DNA of 64,000 nucleotides, from assembly GCF_964340395.1 (NCBI RefSeq), contig NC_135551.1:876001-940000 (forward strand). Reading direction: 5' to 3'. Made by a program: the position numbers and the translations under genes. Positions within the stretch are counted from its first letter, which is position 1, and every line of letters starts with the position of its first letter. Below, one piece after another: positions 34,363-44,871 of this stretch. This stretch comes from Glandiceps talaboti. Its lineage: Eukaryota; Hemichordata; Enteropneusta; Spengelidae. A model generated the notes under the pieces. The model saw only the letters and a program-made list of their open reading frames with translations, was not told the DNA's origin and ran no database searches.

Positions 34363-36280
34363 GGAAATGGTGGATGAAACTATCAGGAAATACGATTCGT
34401 CTGAGGATGAATTGGACGTCCCTGTACAGACTAACCAACTTGACAAAAGTGAGACTGACAGTGACGATGACGAAACGTATATCTTACGTATACCACGTGA
34501 CGATATTTCATTACCTGATGTTCATTCGAAACCTAGTGAAACTGTTACAGTTACTGCGTCAGACTTAATTGACTATAACAAAACCACTCCTAATAATACT
34601 GTAACTGAAACCTCTAATCACACACACCCCACTAAAAATTCACATAACGGTGATCAACTTGAAGTTTAGCTGACTGATAGTCATAATATACCTTTGAGGC
34701 GCAGTTCGCGTAGTACTGCTGGTAAGGGAGCCGTCATTATTTACGGTGGGGGGGAAAAGTCGGATGAATGGGGGGGGGTCACTTCAGAATTGGAGTTGGT
34801 GGGGGGGGGGCTACCGAAAAATGAGGGAACGGTAGGGGGGCTACACAAAAATCTGTTTCGAAAAACTTGTGTACACAGTATCAGGATTATTTAATCTGTT
34901 ACATAAAATGTAACTTTATTAACATTTTAAAACAAATAGAAAATATTTTCAAAACATTAAAGCTTTTGGTTTTCCTAAATATTTGTTTATGTACTACATG
35001 TACAATGTGGAGTTGTGTGTGAAGTAGAAACTAAATTATATAACAATATCTTAACATAAATATGTGGGTAATATATAACTACTAGTATAAACTCATGACA
35101 TCAGAAAGCAAACTTTGAATCAATTAGTTGTCAGGTTGTCACCCAGTTTGTAAATATGTACTGAAGTCATTATAATTTGACAGGTGTCACTGTAACACTA
35201 GCTTGTCATCACTAGTTTGTTTCAGCTTAGAAGTGTCTCTGCTTTGTATTAAATAAGGTAAAAATTCTGATTGCAAATATATCAATGGAAAGTCTCGACT
35301 AGCATTGTAAATTTCACCTGATTATTTCACTCTTTGGATAATTGACTACTAAAAGCAAAGCTGTGCATTGATGCAATACCTGTGAGCAGACAGATGACCA
35401 TTCCAACAAACTTTAGGTAATTTGGCTTACATATCACACATTATTGTGATGGTTACCCTTACTCTCACAAGACTTGCCTTGTTTCTGGTGAGTCTAAATT
35501 ATTTAAATTACACAGAAGTGAGACAAGGGTTGTAACTGGATTTGTTGTTGCTTATCTGTCTTATCTGTGGCAAAACTTTATCAACATACTATTGTTTTTC
35601 TTTTAATAAAAAAAAACAAATAAAATATAAACTTTCTCATATATTTGTGTAAATTACTGATATAATTATGTGTAAATGTAAGAAATTCCTCCTGCAAAAA
35701 CTGTTTTTGCAATAAAATTTGAATTAAGTGGTGTCAGAAATTTTGTACATATTACATTTACTGTATACTGTAAAACAACTGGTACTTGTACAGATCATAA
35801 AACTTTCATGGCGGAATGCTCTTAATAAGTATTCTTACTGAAATGAAGTTGTTTTGTAAGTACCCCAATAATCATTAATAATACAATTGTAGCAATATAA
35901 ATAATATAATTTCCTCTCTTTAATACCCACCACTTCATGTATATAATGGAAACGGGGGGGGGGGGAATCCCAATTTCTAAAGTCAGGGGGGGGGGGCATT
36001 GATTTTTTTCCCTGCAGGATGGGGGGGGGGCAGTTGAATTTCCACTTCTTATCAACCAATTCCTCCGACCCCCCCCCAACCGTAAATAATGACGGCTCCC
36101 TAAACATAGTAATCCATATCATCTACCCCGTTCTGTTCTCCAACAGTCCCAAGTAGTTGACAATGTAGAATATAGTAATCCTCAACCTTCGGTAATTGAA
36201 CTAGGAAAAGTACTTACTAATCTTGGATCAACTTTAGGAAAAGTAATCGTCAAGGGTTGGTTGAACACTAATAATAAATA
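34352..36280 (+). pseudogene. Acidic C-terminal tail of gypsy Pol, split by a MITE
   Basis: After integrase, an acidic Ser/Thr/Asp-rich tail (105 codons, 34352-34669) is followed by PLRRSSRSTAG. The MITE at 34726-36100 interrupts it, and the frame continues after the MITE as HSNPYHLPRSVLQQSQVV. The arginine-rich RRSSR motif followed by a Pro segment is common at gypsy Pol C-termini. The rest up to the polypurine tract is noncoding. Confidence 0.7.
34726..36100. mobile_element. Poly-G-ended MITE, Harbinger-like, 1375 bp
   Basis: The ends are inverted copies of GGGAGCCGTCATTATTTACG followed by G-runs (34745-34751, 34770-34779, 34800-34810; C-runs 36068-36077 on the right). TAA flanks both sides (34723-34725 and 36101-36103), a 3-bp duplication as made by PIF/Harbinger transposases. 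No transposase is encoded, and open frames through the G-runs are artefacts. Removing the element and one TAA restores contiguous gypsy Pol sequence. Confidence 0.88.
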
Positions 36281-36377
36281 ACTAGTCAAAAAAATCTAAC
36301 CCCTAACATAGTGTATATACGTTTTTGTTGTTGTAAGTTTAAATTTTGTAGAGTAATCTGCCGAGGCAGCAGAATTT

Positions 36378-36390
36378 AAGTGGGAGAGAA
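36378..36390 (+). other. Polypurine tract
   Basis: AAGTGGGAGAGAA lies directly before the 3' LTR TGTGAG, the usual plus-strand priming site. Confidence 0.85.
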
Positions 36391-36828
36391 TGTGAGCCAA
36401 GATTTCTCTCTGTCTCTTGATTGGCCACTTGCTGTGTTCAACAGGTGTAAGCACAGTTTGGATTGTTTAACATTCAAATAAGCTTTATAAGGCGAGCCAC
36501 ACCCCATTCGTGACACTTCCAGAACGGGCGCCTTGCCGTAGGTAGTGTCACTCAATGTCCCTCTCGGTCTAGCCTACGTGCGGGGTAAGAGTTTATGTAC
36601 TAGTTATAATTCATTATACTTGTGTTACTTTTATTAGTCCTATTTAATGAATTGTTTTTCGCCTTATATATCTGCTTTGAGTTGTGTAAACTTTCGTATG
36701 CTTTTCTTTTTTGTATACTCATTGTAGGTTTTCTTGTCTTCTATTGTCTACACGTTGAGTGCGAATAAAGTCTTGTTATAGAGTGAAACACGTCTCTTCG
36801 CCGCAGTTATTCAGTGACCCCGGTCACA
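36391..36828 (+). repeat. 3' LTR, complete
   Basis: Runs from TGTGAGCCAAGATTTC to CCCCGGTCACA, 438 bp. It has TATA-like TTTATAAGGC (about 36485) and a polyadenylation signal in GCGAATAAAGTC (about 36765). Confidence 0.92.
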
Positions 36829-37349
36829 TAATCACATTAGAAACAATACGGAAGTAAGATTTTCCATGACTACGTCAGTATCGAACGCAAAGTTTCCCTT
36901 CCCTTTCGTTTAATAGTTCAGACGTTGTATGTGTCATCACAGTACAATCGAAGCAGAAAGTTCTGTAAGATTAAACTGTCCTACTTGAGAACTATGTTAT
37001 GTACTTGCTTTATTTCCTTTTGATTGGGTACATTATCATCTACCCAGTGTCAAGAAGCGGTTTCATCCTTCAAAAAAAGACCAGTGCTCACTGAAGCCCT
37101 ACCATACATGGTGCTGTATCGTCTCCAACTATTTTTTGTTTTTGTAAAAAAAATCTGAACATGGTGAAGAGAACTATGGCCAGATGTGTCTAACAGTGTC
37201 ACGGGTACGGGTGTGAGTTTTTGAGGTGGGAGCGTAACGTGTTGAGTGCACTGTATTGTGTCAGTATGAACCAGTGCAGTAATTTTCCAGGTAGACACAA
37301 CAATGACGACGAAAATAGCGTCTTTTTACGTTGATTGCGACAGGGGCGG
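36829..37349. other. No gene seen
   Basis: Only short open frames. This is the spacer between the 3' LTR and the small MULE derivative. Confidence 0.45.
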
Positions 37350-37358
37350 CATGTTTCG

Positions 37359-37900
37359 GGTGGGCGGTCATTTCGTCCCAAAACTATCTCGTCCCAAAGC
37401 AACTCGTCCCATTCAAAGAATTCCTGTGTGGTTCATAATTAACTGCAAGTAGGCATAACGCATGTAGCGTCATAGTCCAGCTTGCCTACGGTGCATGGGT
37501 CTACGCTGACTTGAGGATCAAAGGGACGACTAACTCCGTATGCGAACAGGACTAGTGGCGTCATAGATCGTACGTCAAAATTTCTGTCATCGTATTTTTC
37601 ATATCAAAGTTCGGAAACATAACTATAAAGTAATTGTTTGTAATTGCAAAACTTTCGACATGAAAAGTCGTGTTGCCTTCTCGACAGAATCTGCCAAAGA
37701 TGCGTCATTTCACGTTTGTGTGTGATGGGTAGGTAGGTGTAGAGAGGTCATGGGAAGAGATAACATTACATATAGCCTAGGTTATCACAAATAATACATA
37801 TTGGGACGAGTGGCGGTGCGACGAGTTAGTCGTGGGACGAGTGGCGATGGGACGAGTACGTTTGGGACGAGTTCGTTTTTGGACGAGATGTCTGGCAACC
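37359..37900. mobile_element. Internally deleted MULE derivative, 542 bp
   Basis: The left 360 bp match the left end of the 6.57-kb MULE (GGTGGGCGGTCATTTCGTCC, TTCCTGTGTGGTTCATAATT, TCATAGATCGTACGTCAAAA). From about 37722 it matches the MULE right end (GGGTAGGTAGGT, TAATACATATTGGGACGAG, GACGAGATGTCTGGCAACC). The junction deletes the entire transposase. CATGTTTCG (37350-37358) and CATGTTTTG (37901-37909) are a 9-bp target-site duplication with one difference. Confidence 0.92.
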
Positions 37901-37909
37901 CATGTTTTG

Positions 37910-38470
37910 TATAATAAACACAATGGACTCTCGTATGGCGGAAAGCAAAACATACAAACGGACTATGCATTGTCCCCCCAAAAAAACACAAAACAAAACA
38001 AACAAACCCCAAAACAAAACAAAAAACAACCAAACAAACAAAAAACTATCATCATACTGAAGATATTTTATGAATCTATTATAAGCATTAAACTTGCTTC
38101 TTATCAGTTAAAACACCATTTTCAAAGCATTTTATGTGTTTTCCGTTGTTTCATGGCCACACCAGTGGGGGATTCCGGTAAATTGATTGGGGAACCCCGG
38201 TAACAATGACAAACATTTACCGGCTGACCGGTAACACTTGGAATTGCAAAAAAAAATTTTGATCAGCCATTTTTACAACAAGGTGCCGACTATGGAACTC
38301 AGGAATGGCAATGGTAGTATAATGCGAACGAGACCACAATATAATCGGCCGTTGGAGACGCTTCGTGCAATAACTAACGAAGTGCTAGATCTAGCACTTT
38401 GCTCTCGCACTTTGCCCCGCAACTGTTTATGTCTGGACCCTCTACGAGTCTACCTACCTACCTACGTCTA
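37910..38470. other. Region upstream of the F-box gene promoter
   Basis: An A/C-rich low-complexity stretch at 37975-38045 (CAAAACAAAC) is followed by a small CCGGTAA-containing inverted motif at 38173-38235. No gene supported. Confidence 0.45.
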
Positions 38471-38474
38471 TATG

Positions 38475-38551
38475 GTTGCTAGGGCGACATCAAGCCGGAA
38501 GAGCCCATTGGGACGCCACGCATGCGCATATTACTTAAAAAGTATGGCGGC
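38475..38551 (+). promoter_or_regulatory. Promoter-like motif cluster upstream of the F-box gene
   Basis: Within 77 bp: GTTGCTAGGGCGAC (38475-38488) fits the RFX X-box consensus RYYNYY-N2-RRNRAC; ATTGG (38507-38511) is an inverted CCAAT box; GCATGCGC (38520-38527) is an NRF1-type core; ATGGCGGC (38544-38551) is a YY1-type core. These motifs are common in TATA-less animal promoters. The cluster lies about 250-320 bp before the coding ATG. Function is inferred only. Confidence 0.6.
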
Positions 38552-38591
38552 GGAGGTTAAAGAAAGTTTGTCAACATTCAGCTGTTTGTGA
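38544..38591 (+). CDS. Short upstream ORF or alternative first coding segment
   Basis: ATGGCGGCGGAGG opens a 15-codon frame (MAAEVKESLSTFSCL) that ends 204 bp before the F-box ATG. The start overlaps the YY1-like motif, as is common near animal transcription starts. A possible donor TTT|GTGAGA overlaps the stop. It may be an upstream ORF in the 5' UTR or a short alternative exon. Confidence 0.35.
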   Translation: MAAEVKESLSTFSCL

Positions 38592-38795
38592 GAGCCACGT
38601 CAATAGAAAACACACCGATTAATGACGGTAAAGGACATCACTATATAGATGTGTGTTTGTTTTACGTTTGAACAGTCACAATTTGATAAAAAAGCTCGTT
38701 GACGGCGTTGTTTTTGCGACTGTGATTGACACTGTTGGGAGTCCGAGGTTAGGTTAATACTGCGTACATTAGTGAAGCTAGCAGTGGTGTGTAAA

Positions 38796-38999
38796 ATGAC
38801 AACCAAAGCTAAGACTCCAAGGACGGTTGACCCGCTGGCTTCGTTACGAGAGCCAACTTATCCAACTGATCGAATGGCACAGTCAGTCAAGAAGATTCCC
38901 GAGGGTCCTGCTTTGTCAACCGATAACTTCAAAACACATAAAATGAAGAATTATATGAGTACGTGGACACCCATTCTTCACAAGCCGTCCAACGACCAG
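38796..38999 (+). CDS. FBXO16: FBXO16-like F-box protein, coding exon 1
   Basis: 68 codons from ATG 38796 to the donor CAG|GTAAGT. The first 48 residues are basic and Pro-rich (KTPRTVDPLASLREP). The exon ends MKNYMSTWTPILHKPSNDQ, closely resembling the conserved N-terminal MSTWTPLxHxxxND segment of vertebrate FBXO16. The product should be the substrate-recognition subunit of an SCF (SKP1-CUL1-F-box) ubiquitin ligase. I chose this ATG because it is the first AUG in the frame; the 24 bp upstream open frame has no AUG. Intron 1 follows (7.6 kb, phase 0). The symbol is assigned by similarity; orthology is likely but unproven. Confidence 0.87.
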
Positions 39000-39394
39000 G
39001 TAAGTACCCATGGGTTATACTTCCATGGTACGAGTTAGTAGATTACGAAATATTTACGAGTGAGAAATGACTTTATACAGTTACTCCTGTTTTTTCTTCT
39101 TCTGATTATCACTACTTTATTCACATACAATGGGCTGTCGGCCCCAAAATATACCACATGGAACTCGGGCTCAGTTATTTTTGTTTCAGCCATATTTAAA
39201 ACAAACACTAATAAATAAATAAAAAAAATACTGACAAACATCAACAATAGAGTAATCACAAATCAGTATCAACAATAATGAATGTTTTGCAGTATCAAGA
39301 ATTAGTACGTGTATGTTTTCTTATATGCACAATAGTCACAATTCCAAATACCCACAAAGGGTTGAGACTGTTCCCTACCAAATGCGAGTAGCAT
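39000..39394. other. Intron 1, unique part
   Basis: AT-rich intron sequence after the donor; nothing else recognised. Confidence 0.6.
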
Positions 39395-40610
39395 ATTATA
39401 AATGATCTAGTGTGTGATTTGGGTCAAAAGTGTGATTTTTGGTCAAACAATTAAACTAAAAAAATGCTCGGCAGATCAATCTGAAATTTGGTGGGAACAT
39501 TCTTAAGGGTGTTTAGATTGAAAATTGTTTACGACATGATGATCCCATCAGTGATATGCAAATTAGGGCTAAATGTCTCTTTTAGATCAAAAATCTTTAA
39601 TTCCAAAACTACTGAGCAGCTTGGGCTGAAATTTAATGGGGATGCATCTGGGGGTGTATAGATGAAGAAATATAATGTCATCAGTGATTTGCAAAATTGG
39701 TGTAAAAATGTGAATTTTAGTCAAAAACTTATATCACAAAAAGTACTTGGTCAATGAGACAAACTTGGTGAGATGTTTCTAGAAGTGTAATTATGCAGAT
39801 TGTCTTCAAAATATTTTGATGCAATTAGCCCTAGCAACCATGACCACGCCCTTACCAACAACCAAATGGCAGTATATTTTGGTAATATATACAACGTAAC
39901 ATCATCTTGTAGGCCAAAGAGTAAAGCTTCAATAAATGTATGCAAATATCCCTAGCAAATATGACCATGCCCATAGCAACAGCCCAATGGTGGTGTATTC
40001 CACAAAGATACATTGTACATGTACAATGTAAGTTGTAACACTAACAGGGACAAAAAGTGTATGCAAATATGTCTAGTAACAAGACCATGCCCATGGCAAC
40101 AGCCAAATGGTCATGTACATTTATCTTGCAAAGATAGCAACAAGGATTAAATAGACAAATCAAGTGAATAAACATTCAAAAAATGGTTGTAGATGTGCCT
40201 AGTAGCAACATGACCACACCCATAGCAACAGCGAAATGATTGCATATATATTGCCAAGATAACAATAGGGATTAATAGATAAAAGAATAAACATTAAAAA
40301 ATTGTATGTAAATGTGCCTAGGAACAAGACCACACCCATAGCAACAGCCAAATGATCACATATATCGTAAAGATAACATCAGGGATGCATAGATAAGTGA
40401 ACAAAACATTCATTAAATGTTTGCAGATATGTGTAGCAACATGACCTTGCCCATAGCAAATGCCAAATGATTGTGTTGTGTATATTGCAAAGATAGGCAA
40501 CCGGATAGTCGTTCAGCAAATGAATACCTATACCTTGCATGGATCAGCATGTGCCTAAACATTTTCAAAAACTGTATAGTTGTGCTACAATGCTATTGGT
40601 GCTATTTTTT
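39395..40610 (+). repeat. HR1 copy C (5' truncated) with internal ~105-bp tandem repeats
   Basis: It enters the family at GTGTGTGATTTGGGTCAAAA and lacks the hairpin and TCTG run. It contains about six tandem units with CCTAGCAACAAGACCACACC, CATAGCAACAGCCAAATG and TTCAAAAAATGTATG. It ends GTATAGTTGTGCTACAATGC and a T-run, the same 3' end as copies B and D. Confidence 0.82.
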
Positions 40611-41070
40611 TATAATTATAAGAACAGGGATCATGGGTTCGTAATTGAATAAACATTTTAAAATATGTAAATGTCCTTAGCAACAAGACCACACCCATAG
40701 CATCAGGTAAACAATGATGTGTAATGCCAAAATAACACCGGTGATGGCAAGGTAAATGATTAAATATTCTATGTACATGTAAATATGCGTAGCTAGCAAC
40801 AAAACTTAATTATGATGTATATGTAAAACAATGTAATCATGGCTTCCTACATACATGTATACTTCAAAAAATGCAGCAAATGGTGATGTAGCACAACTGT
40901 AGTTGGCTGCTGGTATGGGCGTGGTCTTGTGCTCGGCATATTTGTATACATTTTTGGAATTAATTTGGCTACCCTTTCCAGTTTTCATCTTTGCAATATA
41001 TACTACCATTTATCCATTGCTATGGGCAGTCCTGTTGATAGGCATATTTTCGTACATCTTTAAAAAATTT
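40611..41070. repeat. Further HR1-derived units, partly inverted
   Basis: After the 3' end of copy C, two more CCTAGCAACAAGACC-type units run to about 40800. Then TAGCACAACTGTAGTTGGC (40877) starts an inverted copy (minus strand) with GGGCGTGGTCTTGTG and TTGCAATATATACTACCATT, up to about 41070. The 106-codon frame 40903-41223 lies in it and is not a gene. Confidence 0.65.
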
Positions 41071-42749
41071 ATTCACTTACCTACCGATCCCTCCAGAAAA
41101 ACATGTCCAGAAACATCCCTCCAAGTTCCAACCCCATTCACCATGGAGATTCAAGATGACAAGGATTATTGCCGGATAGTGCCAAAACATATTGAGACAA
41201 TCTCAACTCTCAAATTCGAATGAAACAAAATATTTTTGATGCCTCCATGATTGTACTTGTAGTCTAGTTAGTTCGCGTTACGTTCATCTCCACAACATGC
41301 ACAGAGCTAGAGATCGTAGAGAACAGTCCGAGTCGACAGGTATAGGAACTAGACTAGGCAGTAATGTATGATCAACATAGACAGTTGTCCTTGATATTTG
41401 GGGATCATTACTGAAATAAAAGAGTTGCCAAGGTTAGATTTGTTTATGAATTATATCACTGTACCCGTCATCAACGTTGCTTATCAGTGTCAAATGTCAC
41501 ACTAAATGTTTAAAAAATGTCTTGCTTCGGGGTCATCAGAAAATTTAACTGAAAGTATGGGAATTCTTGATCGAAACATATTGTCGTAAAATCCTCAGGT
41601 TTCTGACAACTTCCAATACTTATTACAAGAAAGACTGCATTCCAAGAATATTTGGTTAGCTACATGTATTACATCTGATGCCTCATACATGTGACACACA
41701 CGATCATCATTGTCCAGTTTGCACCACATGGTGTGCCCTGCCTCCTGTACATGTACCGTACGCCTAGCTTGTCTGTCAGTGTCACATTTTGCTTCCTCTC
41801 TTCATTTTTCTCAGATGTTTTAAGAATTTCAATAGTCAGTGTCTGATCGACAAAATTTCTTTCCACATTTAGTTCTACGCTACATAAACAACGTGTTGCA
41901 TCATGCATCATGAGACGTTACATTGACCTCACACTTCGCTTCGCGCTTCCTTCAACGTCCCTATGAAACTATTTCGAAGGCTTTCGCTAGCGATAGCATG
42001 GCCAATCTTGTTTTACCACTTAATCGTCAAATGTTTTCCAAATAATTATGAATTAATTTCTTTTTTTACACTTTGGGTATTTACTTGCTATTAGAACTTC
42101 TGGGCAACTCATATTAGAATTTTTTTCAATGATTGTCAGGTTTTAGTACTTTCCTAAGCGGGTCCCACAACTAAACTGTTATACTTACAAGTTATAGTAG
42201 GTATGTCAACGACACAACTACTTAACAGAAAACACTTGGCACGTACACAAAAGTTGTAGAATGAAATTGTGATTTTACTAAGGAGTGTAGCAACCCAGAA
42301 CGTACATCGATCAAACTGAGAAACATTTTGGTTTCATTGTAATGTCAATCTATTTCAGTAACAATGTATCATTTTCACGCACCGTTCGCACATGTGAGCT
42401 TGATTTTAGGCAAAATATCGGACTAATAGAGTGCATACAGACTCTTTTGTTCGCTTGTATTGTTTGCATTCGGTATTTGGCATTTATTTTGCACCATTCA
42501 CAGTGTCTTATCATGCTTTGTGTAACTTGTAAGCCTAATTGACAACTGGGCCAACGTTTTTTTACTAGACAAATTTGAATTTTGTCAGTTTGAGGGTAAA
42601 CCTGCTATATTGATTACCAAACTTAGTTAACGTCAGTTATTTCTACTCATGTTGCATCACTTTATATTTACAAACAGTGAAATATGAGAGCCATGTGAAA
42701 CTTTTTTAGTGTAAAATGGGATGAAGATATGAGGGCAAAGTCAGTGCTC
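41071..42749. other. Intron 1, no feature recognised
   Basis: Only short open frames without domain signatures on either strand. I see no repeat structure. Confidence 0.45.
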
Positions 42750-42879
42750 CTTACAGCAGTTTGAATTTCCCGCATATGCATGTATATATTACCCATAATC
42801 CTCTTTATATAGGGGACGTCTGCCTTTAAAGTCAGAAACCGCTGAACCGATTGCCATGATATTTGGTGGGTCCTTTACC
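42750..42879. repeat. Dispersed repeat end fused to an HR1 core fragment
   Basis: 42755-42825 is the inverted partner of 13165-13260. It is followed at 42830-42878 by AAGTCAGAAACCGCTGAACC and GATTGCCATGATATTTGGTG, the HR1 core without its hairpin or microsatellite. The LINE fragment begins directly after it. Confidence 0.75.
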
Positions 42880-43143
42880 AGACGACTGGCTTACAGCAAA
42901 CATTGCCCCAGTGTTTAAAAAAGGGGATAAACACTTACCAGAAAACTACAGGCCGATTTCACTAACATCCGTTACAAGTAAACTCCTTGAACACATAATT
43001 TGCCGACATATTCTTCAACACTTGGAAAGAAACCACATACTGTCATCACTAAACCATGGTTTTAGGTCAGGTTTTTCTTGTGAAACCCAATTAGTTGTAA
43101 CTCTCCATGATTTCATGAAATCTTTCGACCAGAACATCCAATA
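42880..43143 (+). pseudogene. LINE reverse transcriptase fragment
   Basis: 88 codons in one open frame encode the RT fingers region: DDWLTANIAPVFKKGDKHLP, ENYRPISLTSVTSKLLEHII, NHGFRSGFSCETQL. No palm motif (FADD) follows, and the sequence past the stop at 43142 is not LINE-like. It is a short relic truncated on both sides, of the CR1/jockey-type non-LTR group. Confidence 0.88.
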
Positions 43144-43318
43144 GCATACAAAATGTCTTTTTCTCATTATAAAAAGCATAGAATTAATTTTACCATTCAT
43201 GTAGTTGCCACAAGCAAAGATAATTGAGTTCAATAAATGGTATAAATAACTTGTCACTCCTTTCTTTTATCAAAAGAAATTGCAATGTCATCTGTCATTT
43301 GATTGACCCTTCCCTTTA

Positions 43319-43460
43319 ATTACAATTGTGATGAATACTCCACTATTTACAATTATGACGAATACTCCACTATTTACAATTATGACGAATACTCCACTAT
43401 TTACAATTATGACGAATACTCTACTATTTACAATTATGACGAATACTCCACTATTTACAA
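43319..43460. repeat. 28-bp tandem array, five copies
   Basis: TTACAATTATGACGAATACT followed by CCACTATT is repeated five times with single-base variants. Short open frames on both strands are due to the repeat. Confidence 0.95.
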
Positions 43461-44022
43461 AGATGAAGTGTGAACTGGCTACATCAATTCTTGCATGGAG
43501 GCTATGTGTAAATAGTCGATGTGTATTCTTCAATGTCGTGATGACAGAGTGAGTTCAACAGATTAATGTATCTTTCGATGAAGTGGTGATGCTATCTCAG
43601 ATTATCACTTTCATGTTCAATTTTACTCTGAAAACATTTTTAGTTTGTAGTTTGACATCATACAATGGTAGACCATACAACTTTGATGAAAGCATGGATT
43701 TTCCAAATATAGCGGCTGTGACATCACAAACTACATGTACATGTATCGTGAGTTTTTTGGAGTCTTCAATAGTAAAGTATAGTAAGTCTCTCGTCTCACA
43801 AGATTTCAGACAGACATGATGCCTGCTGTGCATGTAGATGTACACAAACTTTTAGTTTTTGAAAGTCTACTTTATCTGTGAACAATTAGATTTAATAAAT
43901 AATTTCAGCTTTCCTAAGAAAAATAATTAAAAACACTTAACTAAAGTTATGAGTTTCTTATTGGTGCTAATATTTTGTAGTAATAAATTGGCCTTTCCTT
44001 TGACCATATGTACCACGTGTTT
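43461..44022. other. Intron 1, no feature recognised
   Basis: No domain-bearing frame or repeat seen. Confidence 0.45.
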
Positions 44023-44450
44023 GTTAGTCCCCGCCGGACGAAGTCCGAGACGGGACTTATGGATTGGGGTCCGTGTGTCCGTCCGTCCGTCCATCCAGAG
44101 CCGTTTCTTGGAGATGCCTGGACTGATTTTTTTCAAACTTGGTACAGGGGCAACATACAATGGCATACATAATGCATGTCAATGTGTTTCATGATACGAT
44201 CCAATATGGTCACCTAGCAGCCATTTTATTTGCGAATTTTCCACATGTCCAAAACCATAACTCAGACATGCTTGAAGAGATCTCATTCAAAGTTGGTATT
44301 AGTACAGTGTGCTATGACATACATGTGCATATCCATTTTCGTTGTGATGCAATCCGATATGGCTGCCTGGCAGCCATTTTGTTGGCGTAGTTTTCATGTC
44401 CAAAGACATAACTCGGACATGTTTGTCATTAAGTTACTCATGAATATTAA
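44023..44450 (+). repeat. Hairpin-ended repeat family HR2
   Basis: Opens with an imperfect hairpin, GTCCCCGCCGGAC-GAA-GTCCGAGACGGGAC. A (CCGT)n run follows (44076-44093), then GGACTGATTTTTTTCAAACT followed by TGGTA. Two tandem units of about 140 bp come next (AATATGG..GCAGCCATTTT and ACATGTCCAAA.CATAACTC). Same architecture as HR1 with different sequence. Confidence 0.75.
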
Positions 44451-44741
44451 TTATTTTGTTATGTTAACTTATGCTAATAAGTCACCATCCTATCAATAAA
44501 TCCTGTGGAGAACCCTGTAAATTGACAACATACATGAAATTATACATTTAGTCAATTACTTTCATTTCTAATTCTATAGTTTGCCAAACACTAAACCCAC
44601 TTCAAAATGAACTTGACAAGCAGATTACAATGAAACCTTAAAACTTTCAACAAAACCACGCAAACAAACAAATAGTGATGTTGGGCAATATCCCTATAAA
44701 TAAAAGGCTTGTGCAGTTTACAATGTATTTGTCAGTTGTAT
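44451..44741. other. Intron 1, no feature recognised
   Basis: AT-rich, nothing to annotate. Confidence 0.45.
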
Positions 44742-44871
44742 ATGACAATTGTTGATATCAATGATATTGAGCTAAACATGTGCTGAAATACATGTAGACA
44801 ATGCTGCTAAGTGGATATATCATATCAATGATATTGAGCTAACCAGGTGCTGAAATAGACAATGCTGCTAA
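44742..44871. repeat. Tandem repeat of about 63-67 bp that is the MITE target
   Basis: ATCAATGATATTGAGCTAA, then GTGCTGAAATA, then GACAATGCTGCTAAGTGG is present twice. The second GCTGCTAAG is broken by the MITE and resumes (CTAAGTGGATATATCATATC) at 46555. The unbroken first unit serves as an empty-site reference inside the window. Confidence 0.88.

Larger units (their letters stand above)
15197..36828 (+). mobile_element. Ty3/gypsy LTR retrotransposon, heavily decayed and nested
   Basis: Two LTRs of about 438 bp bound the element. The 3' LTR is intact at 36391-36828. The 5' LTR is split into 15197-15353 and about 28052-28344. A primer-binding-site-like segment follows the 5' LTR at 28346. 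Gag-like, zinc-knuckle/protease, RT, RNase H and integrase regions run in the usual gypsy order (RT before integrase). A polypurine tract, AAGTGGGAGAGAA, abuts the 3' LTR. Many frameshifts and stops, a first-Asp change in integrase and at least three insertions show that it is dead. No env-like frame is seen. Flanking target-site duplication is not visible, so one end may have recombined. Confidence 0.93.

Noticed and set aside
40903-41223. Hydrophobic 106-codon frame resembling a membrane protein
   Set aside because: It reads the inverted HR1 tandem units; minus frames in copies C and D give the same IYTT..LLLWAWS residues.
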